Below the pieces are notes generated by a model that saw nothing but the letters and a program-made list of their open reading frames with translations, was not told where the DNA came from and did not search any database. From Chamaelirium japonicum (taxonomy: Eukaryota > Streptophyta > Magnoliopsida > Liliales > Melanthiaceae): DNA of 64,000 nucleotides. The DNA lies in assembly GCA_947650365.1 (NCBI GenBank), contig OX393549.1, positions 86,544,400-86,608,399 of the forward strand, written 5' to 3'. Shown here in pieces: positions 48,705-64,000 of the stretch. The translations under genes were made by a program, and so were the position numbers. Every line of letters starts with the position of its first letter. Within the stretch, counting starts at the first letter, position 1.

Positions 48705-50035
48705 TACAAGTGCTCTAAATCGCACTTTCCACTATTAGGTACCCCTTTAGCAACTGCTCGAAAGAGCTGAGGGCCATCATAAAGGTTAGGTTAGAGAGTC
48801 GGTTATCATTGAAACCGTAGTTTTGAATATTTTAGATTGTAATATAAATTATAAATATAAATCCAACGTTTACAAGTGCTCTGAATCGCACTTTTTCACA
48901 ATTAGGTACCCCTTCAACAGCTGCTCGAAAGAGCTGAGGGTCATCATAAAGGCTAGGTTAGAAAGTCGATTATCATTGCAACCGTAGTTTTGAATATTTT
49001 AGATTATAATATAAATCATAAATATAAATCCAATATTTATAAGTGTTCTGAATTGCACTTTTTCACGATTAGGTAATCCTTCAACAGCTGCTCGAAAGAG
49101 CTGAGGGCTATCATAAAGGCTAGGTTAGAGAGTCAGTTATCATTGCAATTGTAGTTTTGAATATTTTAGATTGTAATATAAATCATAAATATAAATCCAA
49201 TATTTACAAGTGTTCTGAATCACACTTTTCCACGATTAGGTAATCCTTCAACAGCTACTCAAAAAAGCTGAGGGTTATCATAAAGGCTAGGTTAGAGAGT
49301 CGGTTATTATTGCAATCGTAGTTTTGAATATTTTAGATTGTAATATCAATGATAAATGTAAATCTAACGATTATAAGTGCTCGGAATCACACTTTTCCAC
49401 GATTAGGTACCCCTTCAACAGCTGCTCGAAAGAGCTGAGGGCCATCATAAAGGCTAGGTTAGAGAGTCGGTTATCATTGAAACCGTAATTTTGAATATTT
49501 TAGATTATAATATAAATCATAAATATAAATCCAATATTTATAAGTGCTCTGAATCGTACTTTTTCACGATTAGGTACCCGTTCAACAACTGCTCGAAAGA
49601 GCTGAGGGCCATCATAAAGACTAGGTTAGAGAGTCGGTTATCATTGCAACCGTAGTTTTGAATAGTTTAGATTGTAATATGAATCATAAATATAAATCCA
49701 ACGATTACAAGTGCTCTGAATCACACTTTTCCACCATTAGGTACCCCTTTAATAGCTGCTTGAAAGAGTTGAGGGCCATCATAAAGGCTAGGTTAGAGAG
49801 TCGATTATCATTGCAACCATAGTTTTGAATATTTTAGATTGTAATATAAATTATAAATATAAATCCAATATTTATAATTCTTTGAATCGCACTTTTCCAC
49901 CATTAGGTACCCCTTCAACAGTTGCTCGAAAGAGTTGAGGGCCATCATAAAGGCTAGGTTAGAGAGTCAGTTATCATTGATACCGTAGTTTTTAATCTTT
50001 TAGATAGAAATATGAATCATGTAATGTTTTAATAA
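48705..50035. repeat. Tandem array of eight 167-bp units
   Basis: Units start TA(C/T)AAGTGCTCTGAATC at 48705, 48871, 49038, 49205, 49372, 49539, 49706 and 49873, a period of 166-167 bp. Each contains CAACTGCTCGAAAGAGCTGAGG (with a CTGCTCGAAAGAGC near-palindrome) and a run of TTGAATATTTTAGATTGTAATAT. The array ends about 60 bp before the FAR1-like pseudogene. Confidence 0.93.
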
Positions 50036-50093
50036 TTATGGATAGTTACACACTTAACTAATAAATGGTTTTTATCTTCTTTTTATGAACAAG

Positions 50094-52220
50094 GAATGGA
50101 AGAATAATCTTCTGCTGAGATATACAATCCACAAGTTGTAGATGATCTGAAATCGAAAATAGGGCAGGAATTAAATTCTATAAATGATGCATATGCCTTT
50201 TACAATGCATATGCAAAGGAGGCTGGATTTTGCACGAGAATGGATTTAAGTAAATAAAAAAATAAAGAATTAACTTGGAAACAATTTGTTTGTTTCAAGG
50301 AAGGTGATATAGACGATACATATCAGAAAAAAAAAAGTTAAAAAAGATTGATCAAGGAGAATCTGAAAGACACAAAGGAATGGTACATGTAGGTTGTAAA
50401 GCAAGGCTCAGTATTGTGAAGCAAGAAACAAATTGGATTGTTAATAAATTTATTGAAGCACATAACCATATACTTGCAACTCCAAGAAAGGTACATTTAC
50501 TAAAATCATATCGAAATGTTTCAAATGCGAACAAATTTTTGGCAAGATAGTTTACTGAGACAAATATATCAATCAGTCAATAAATCAGGATTATTAAAAT
50601 TGAAGCTGGTGGAATTAAAAATATTGGGTGCATTAGGAGAGTCTTAAGAAATTATGAAAGAGATTTAAGAGAAGAAATGAAGGGACATGATGTAGATATT
50701 TTATATGAGTATTTCACTTCAGAAAAGAAAAAGAACCCATCATTTTATTTTGAATTTGACCAAAATGAAGATAATAGAATGACCCGCTGCTTTTGGACTG
50801 ATTCCACATCAAGGCGAGTGTACAGTTTTTTTGGTGATGTAGTCGTGTTTGATACGACATACAACACCAATAAGTACAATATGATATTTGCTCCATTGTT
50901 GGGAGTTAACCACGATGGTCAAACAATAATGTTTGGTTGTGTTTTTTTAAATGACGAGAAAACCGAGTCTTTTGTTTGGTTGTTCAAGCAATGACTTCAA
51001 GCTATGATAAAAGGTCCACCTAACATTATTATCACTGACCAAGATCCCGCAATGGCAAAGGCAATCGCTGAAGTTCTTCCTCAGACCTTCCATATCTATT
51101 GTATTTGGCATTTCATTAATAAGTTTTCTGAGAAACTTAGACCAATCAACCATCGAGATTACTATTATTATTTCCAGTCTAGTGTGTGGAATTCTGACAC
51201 TACTGAATAATTTGAAGCGAGCTGGAAGTATGCACTGCAAAGGAGTTCATTGCAAGATTATGTTTGGTTATCCACAATGTATGAATTGCATGACAAATGA
51301 GTTCCTGTCTATATTAATCATATATTTTTTGCAGGGATGTCAAGCAGTCATAGAGCTGAAAGCTCTCATTCTTTTTTTAAGAAGTATGTTTCTAAGAATA
51401 ATTCATTAATGGATTTTGTCACTCGGTTCAATATGTCAATTAGGCATCAACGACATCAAGAGTTGATTTCTGATCATATCGATATTAATGAAAAACCAAA
51501 GTTGAAATCTTTATTTTCTATGAAAAAACAGATGATTGATGTGTACACCATAAAGATATTCAGAATTTTTCTAGATAAGCTGTTTGAAAGTAATGCCTAT
51601 TTTTTAAAGCATGTATAGAAAGATGAAATACAGTGTGATTATACAGTTGAGAGGGCAGAGGAAGGAAATTCGAAGGTGTGAAAGATTATTTTTTATAAAA
51701 ATTCAGATATTGCAAGATGTGGATGTCATTTTTTTAAGTTTGAAGGAATCCCATACCGGTACATTTTAGCATTTCTTCGATTAAAGCAATTATTATATTT
51801 GTCAAATCAATATATCTTGCATAGATGGACTAGAAACGCGAAAGCTGGAAGAATATGGGATGGAGATGGTATTGAACTTAATGATATTTCAAATAAGTCA
51901 GTAATGTCCAGACATGTGAAGTTGTCACAGCTGTGTTCTATTGTTATTGATGAAGCATCTCTCTCAGAAGAAGGAACTGAATTTTCAGAATAATAATGCA
52001 ATCTGTTAATAAAAAAATTACAGATCTTAATATAAGCAGTGATGTTAGTGGAAGAAGAAGTATAAGTATTCTTAAGAATCGGGTAATGAACGACCCACAA
52101 CATGTAAGGCCAAAGGGTTGTGGAAACATGTTGAAGTCATCCAAAGAAAAGACAATGGATAAAGGAGGTGGTAGCCTTTGTCGTGGATGTGGACTACGTA
52201 GACAGTCACATGATAAATAG
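50094..52220 (+). pseudogene. FAR1/FHY3-related or MULE transposase-like gene, degenerate
   Basis: Frames in order on + give a FAR1-type N-terminal zinc domain (DAYAFYNAYAKEAGFCTRMD near 50190-50250, then VHVGCKARL and AHNHIL near 50390-50475), a MULE transposase domain (VVFDTTYNTNKYNM near 50845 with the first Asp, IITDQDPAMAKAI near 51030 with the second, CIWHF, then FEASWKYAL near 51210), and a SWIM-like end (CGCHFFKFEGIPYRYILAFL near 51720-51780). The normal SWIM CxH is replaced by YxY here. The final CRGCGLRRQSHDK matches family tails. Stops include 50257, 50995, 51208, 51616 and 51679. FAR1-family proteins are transcription factors derived from Mutator-like transposases; a relic of either is possible. 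Confidence 0.8.
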
Positions 52221-52994
52221 AATTATCCATTGCTAAATATTCAGTAATAACTTCATTTTCATTATTTACTTTATTCTGTATAATTTACTTGATTCAAAAT
52301 GTATAGTTATGTTTCACTTTTATTTTTTGTAGATTTAATATAAATGACGATAATGAATATTTAGATGAATCGCAACAATCTGATGCCACTCCACTTACAG
52401 GTAATCTAAAGTTGTAAATCTTTTTTACCTCTCAAAAAAAAAAGTTATATATCTTTTTAATGCACTCCAATATAATTATTATATTTTGTATATCTTTTCA
52501 GGATTGGATTTTGATAGATCTTATTAGGAGCTGAGAATATCATCTCAAGTAGCATGTGCTGAGAGTTCTTTAATGTTGTAATTAAAGTCTATTAGTTATT
52601 TGATGTTATTTTGTATTGTTCATCTTTGTTTCTTGGTTGTTTCTGAATTTTAAATTTATTGTTTTCTAGTATGCAATTTTAAGTTGGTTGCTCTCTAAAT
52701 TATTGTTGTTACATGTAATAGACACATATATTTGATACAAGTTTTTTTGCAAGGGTTGCTACTCAAGATGGCAGGGGTCACTATTCAATGTGCTGTGATT
52801 GTAATGTCTTAGTGCAATCTTCAGAATGTGACGAGGCCTAACTCTGTATAATTGACTTGGATTTGATAAGTGGTTGTGTAGTGAAATCATTATTTTTAGC
52901 ATTGTATCTTAACTCTATATGTAATGTAATATGATGTGTCCAATAGTTTGGTTGTGTTTGGTGGATGGATGAAATGATGATTAGTGAAATGATA
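52221..52994. other. 3' flank of the FAR1-like relic
   Basis: AT-rich. A possible further exon, NDDNEYLDESQQSDATPLT, lies near 52340-52400 between intron-like T-rich stretches. Nothing else is recognised. Confidence 0.4.
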
Positions 52995-53238
52995 TTTGGT
53001 GGAGTAGAGAGTTGATTACTATTATTTAATATTATTATTTGATGGAGTAGAGAGTTGATTATTGTTATTCATTATTATTACTTATTTGGTGGAGCAGAGA
53101 GTTGACTGTTGGGGATTTAATCTCTTCCAATAGAGAGTAGAGAGTTGACTGTTGGTGGAGAGAGTAGAGAGTTGATTGTTAGTGCAGTAGAGAGTTGATG
53201 GAGTAGAGAGTTGATTAATGTTGATGGAGTAGAGAGGT
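52995..53238. repeat. GGAGTAGAGAGTTGATT minisatellite
   Basis: About eight irregular repeats of GTAGAGAGTTGA with AT-rich spacers, the spacing shortening to the right. Confidence 0.85.
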
Positions 53239-53685
53239 AATTTGTCTCAAAGAGTTCATATCTCCTCCAGTCTGTCGGCCCTAGTCGGTGGGCCCAACAC
53301 TCATCACAACCGTATGATGCTAGGCAATCCAAAAGTTAATTGTATCCCAGTTGACTGCATGTGGCTGAGATGCGCATGGACCCACCACCTGGGACCTGGA
53401 GACAAATATTGTTGGGAATTCTCCAACTGCAGCATAAATTTTTCTACTATTCTAAGTAATAAAAAATAAAAATTAAAAAAATTATGAAGGTGTATAAAAG
53501 ATTTTGAGTAGCACAACATTACAAGTCCTACATAAAAGCCTCAAATTATAATTTAACTGACAAAAAAAAAACATTCAGCATCGGCACATATTCTACTGAT
53601 AATTAGGTTGTCATATAAACTCAATATAGGTGGGTTGAAGATTAGGCGCATTTCATTCCTCCATAGAACCACTGTGCATATGTCC
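53239..53685. other. Intergenic, no gene recognised
   Basis: No coding signal. 53246-53335 resembles 10610-10685 downstream of the ANTH gene (CTCCTCCAGTC, GTCGG, TCACA, GATG, TAGGCAA in the same order), suggesting a shared dispersed repeat. Confidence 0.5.
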
Positions 53686-54252
53686 ATCAGATCTAGGGAT
53701 GGCAATTATCCAGGTTTACTGGGTTACCCGACCCAATTGGAATGGGTTTGGGATGCTCAAAAACGGGTTTGGGGCAAGTTTGAGATTTGAATTTAAAACC
53801 CGGTTGGGTTCAGGTCGGGTGTGTTGCCGTCGAAGGCGGTCCGCTGCAGTACCGCAAGCACGGGCATGTACTAGTATTCATAATCTTAAATATTCTTTGA
53901 TATGTTGGTTCTCAAGATCATATAATAAGTTGACTTGTGCTTATAACTGTATGATCGTAATATAGGAGGAACATTTGCTCTGTAGTCTTTTCTATGTAGA
54001 GTTGTGATTAGGTGGGCCAAAGAAGCAAAACATGTAGTTTTTTTTTAAGCTGACCCACCCCGCAATGCATAAATAGGGCGGGACGGGACGGGCACGGGTT
54101 TTTCCAATGCTAATTGAGACGGGTTTAAAAATTACCCTAAAAACCCGACGCAGGTTTGGAACGGGTTTGGAGCGGGATAAAATATAATGGGATAGGTTTA
54201 GGATAGTGCCGACCCGTCCCAAACCCGACCCGTTGTCATCCTTGATCAGATC
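53686..54252. mobile_element. Non-autonomous hAT element (MITE) with perfect 8-bp duplication
   Basis: The element is 53694-54244 (551 bp), with ends TAGGGATGGCAAT and, inward from the right, CAAGGATGACAAC. The duplication ATCAGATC is exact at 53686-53693 and 54245-54252. The ends of the body hold GGGTTTGGG and ACCCGAC words; the centre (about 53822-54040) is unrelated AT-rich sequence. Confidence 0.9.
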
Positions 54253-55358
54253 GTCGTGGCATGTGTCTAGCAACATTCCATTCTAGCGACATTTTCGTCG
54301 GATCACAAGACCAGGGCCCTCATTTCTTTGTGGCCAATTTATAGTAGGATTCCATTTCATTGCCCCCCCCCCGATTGACGGCATTCACCTCTGCCAAATA
54401 GACCAGATTCAACGCACATCCTACTACAAATCTCACCGAACATGTTATCGGACAAGCACTGACCGATGCAGATTAAAACACCTCCATTATCTTCCAATAC
54501 AGCATTAAATACTAATTTTGGTTGCCATTAGAAAGAAACATGCGATGAATTAGAGTTATACTAATCATTATTGCTTCATCAACATCATTACGAACACATA
54601 TAATCAATTGATCAACAAACACATATAATCAATTGGTTAAGAATCCTTATCATGTAGGGTAACATAAAAATACATTATCATAAAGCCAACAGTATTACAA
54701 TAATTAAAACACCAACGAGGGAAAAAATTATCCCTAAAATGCAAAACGCACAATCATGAGTGGAAATAACATAACGAACATCTGGGGGGGCAACATAAAG
54801 CGCATCATAAGGGGTAGCACGATGAGAATCATAAGGGTCTTCATGATAGACATTAGAAGGGGAATCAACTTATAGACAAGGAGGTAGTGGATGGCTTTTT
54901 ATGAGTGGACATTGTTTATAGGACCTAAGCTTAGTATTAAGGAATATAGTCCTGCTAATCTTAAAGTTGACAAATATTAGGTTTATTAACTTGGGATCTA
55001 TGAAGAAAATCTAGTTTCCAATCCTAATCATTTGAAATCTATGAAAAATCAGGCCGGTAGATATAGTTTTCAGATGCTAATTGTTACTTCAATACAGAAA
55101 TAATAGTTTTAGCAACAATGACCATAAAACTCATCCTCAGAGCAGGAGTATAATAGTGAACAAAAAGGGGATAAAATTCACCTGCATAAAAATACTACAA
55201 CTCATATTTAGAGCTGCTAATACATCACTCATAGGTCTCTCTTACGGTACCCTTGCTTCCCAAAATGAAAAAATATCGAAGTAATTCACCCCCAGTTGAG
55301 CCTTAGTAAAGATGAGAGAAATATTGCTTAATATAAGACTAATTGTTGGGAAAGCAAA
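54253..55358. other. Intergenic, no gene recognised
   Basis: No frame with a known domain, no tRNA or other RNA seen. It contains a C-run near 54363 and a repeated ACACATATAATCAATTG (near 54595 and 54624). Confidence 0.6.
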
Positions 55359-55489
55359 GCCTCTTTAATCTCAGAATAGATTCCTTCGGTAGATCTGAAC
55401 CCGGATCGTAACCAAAAACTCTCACCGAGATTTTGGTTGCGATCCGGGTTCAAATCTACCGAAGGAATCTATTCTGAGATTAAAGAGGC
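55359..55489. repeat. Near-perfect long hairpin, 59-bp arms
   Basis: Arms 55359-55417 and 55431-55489 are complementary at 57 of 59 positions with a 13-base loop, ACTCTCACCGAGA. One of the two differences is a G:U pair in the + strand transcript. It is followed at once by a degenerate tandem repeat. It could be an inverted duplication, a small fold-back element or a precursor of small RNAs. Confidence 0.85.
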
Positions 55490-55860
55490 ATACTTCCGAT
55501 GGAGATTAGGCTTCGAGATGGATAGAGAGAGATGGAATCAGACCTCCGATGGAGATCTAGGCTTCAAGATGGATAGAGAGAGATGGAATCAGACCTCGGC
55601 TCCGATGGAGATGTTGGCTTCGATCAGACCTCAGCTTCGATGGAAATCTAGGATTCGAGAAGGATAGAGAGAGATGGAATCAGACCTTGGCTCTGATGGA
55701 GATCTTGGATTCGATCAATCCTCGGCTCCGATGGAGATCTAGGCTTCGAGAGGGATAGAGAGATGAAATCAAACCGCTAGGAGCTCCAATGGAGATCTAG
55801 TAGGCTTCGATCAGACCTCGGCTCTGATAGAGATCTAGAAGAGGGATAGAGAGAGGGGAG
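55490..55860. repeat. Degenerate tandem repeat with GATGGAGATCTAGGCTTCGA units
   Basis: Irregular copies of a roughly 35-60-bp unit (TCCGATGGAGATCTAGG, GGATAGAGAGAGATGGAATC, GACCTCGGC) make up the stretch. The frame at 55437-55667 is built from it and is not called. Confidence 0.8.
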
Positions 55861-58452
<2,592 letters not shown>

Positions 58453-58455
<3 letters not shown>

Positions 58456-58602
58456 GCATGCTATAATGCGGCATGCGGTAAGTGCGGCACCGCACTACAA
58501 TCGTCTGATGCACAGCTGCGTGCATGTAATGCACACAGCGGGTGCATCAGACGCCTGCGGTATGGTGCCGCACTTACCGCATGCCGCATTATAGCATGCC
58601 CC
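58453..58602. mobile_element. TA-flush module 5 (family A)
   Basis: GGGGCATGCTATAATGCGGC to GCCGCATTATAGCATGCCCC, perfectly inverted ends; about 150 bp, same plan as module 2. Confidence 0.88.
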
Positions 58603-58629
58603 TATATATATATATATATATATATATAT

Positions 58630-63728
<5,099 letters not shown>

Positions 63729-63730
<2 letters not shown>

Positions 63731-63875
63731 GCATGCTATACTGCGGCATGCGGTGCGTGCGGCACCGCACAGCAGCCGTCAGATGCACGCGCTGCGTGCA
63801 TCGCATGCACGCAGCGGTGCATCAGACGACTGCGGTGAGATGCCGCACTTACCGCATGCCGCATTATAGCATTTT
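63729..63875. mobile_element. TA-flush module 16 (family A)
   Basis: GGGCATGCTATACTGCGGCA to TGCCGCATTATAGCATTTTT, the fifth family A copy. A long CT tract with one TTT interruption joins it to the last TA tract. Confidence 0.85.
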
Positions 63876-63998
<123 letters not shown>

Positions 63999-64000
63999 AG

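Noticed and set aside
48705..50035. CRISPR array
   Set aside because: The units are contiguous 167-bp tandem repeats without unique spacers, in a plant genome.

Overview
The window is accessory nuclear DNA from a flowering plant. The evidence is a terminal exon of a plant 2-oxoglutarate/Fe(II) dioxygenase, a plant-type ANTH clathrin-assembly protein, a Cassandra-type TRIM carrying 5S rRNA-like sequence, Copia retrotransposons primed by initiator-Met tRNA, a CACTA (En/Spm) element with TNP2, and a FAR1/MULE-like gene. The very GC-rich codon use of the ANTH gene would fit a monocot, but this is inference and I do not name a species.

Layout. 1-365: last exon of a dioxygenase gene on + that starts outside the window. 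717-4843: five tandem units of about 0.82 kb with an alternating, dimeric sub-pattern. 4954-5506: a hAT-type MITE with an 8-bp duplication. 7072-9060: two fold-back MITEs and the 3' part of a decayed LINE. 9376-10437: the only complete, intact-looking host gene, an intronless ANTH protein. 10858-11706: a possible A-tailed retroposon. 12003-22625: a Cassandra TRIM whose 5S-like left LTR is split by a 9.96-kb Copia element on the minus strand (12191-22151, duplication CTAGG). 24057-24526 and 26647-27064: two copies of a GGGTC-rich hAT MITE. 24778-33610: a badly decayed + strand Copia, itself hit by a minus-strand LINE, a hAT MITE and a second Copia (28187-33463, duplication ACAAC).

33988-47904 is a CACTA element with only its right terminus visible. 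It carries TNP2 and a TNPA/Transposase_24-like gene, both broken, and about 5 kb of 181-bp satellite arranged as trimers. The distal end of TNP2 plus satellite is present a second time in inverted orientation. 48705-50035 is an eight-unit 167-bp tandem array in front of a FAR1/MULE-like pseudogene (50094-52220). 53694-54244 is another hAT MITE with a perfect 8-bp duplication. 55359-55489 is a near-perfect hairpin.

56194-63996 is the most unusual part. Sixteen different inverted-repeat modules of roughly 0.14-0.93 kb lie end to end, each bounded directly by (TA)n tracts, sometimes through a (GA)n tract. They fall into several families that share inner cores but have different ends, and one module is a chimera. 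This looks like a colony of fold-back elements living in TA microsatellites. Rice Micron elements are the known precedent for TA-microsatellite residence; the families, exchange of cores and density here are what I consider potentially undescribed.

Functionally the host genes are unrelated to each other. Most of the window records successive transposition, tandem amplification and repair. All duplications, primer sites and motifs were read by eye; no alignment or database search was run.
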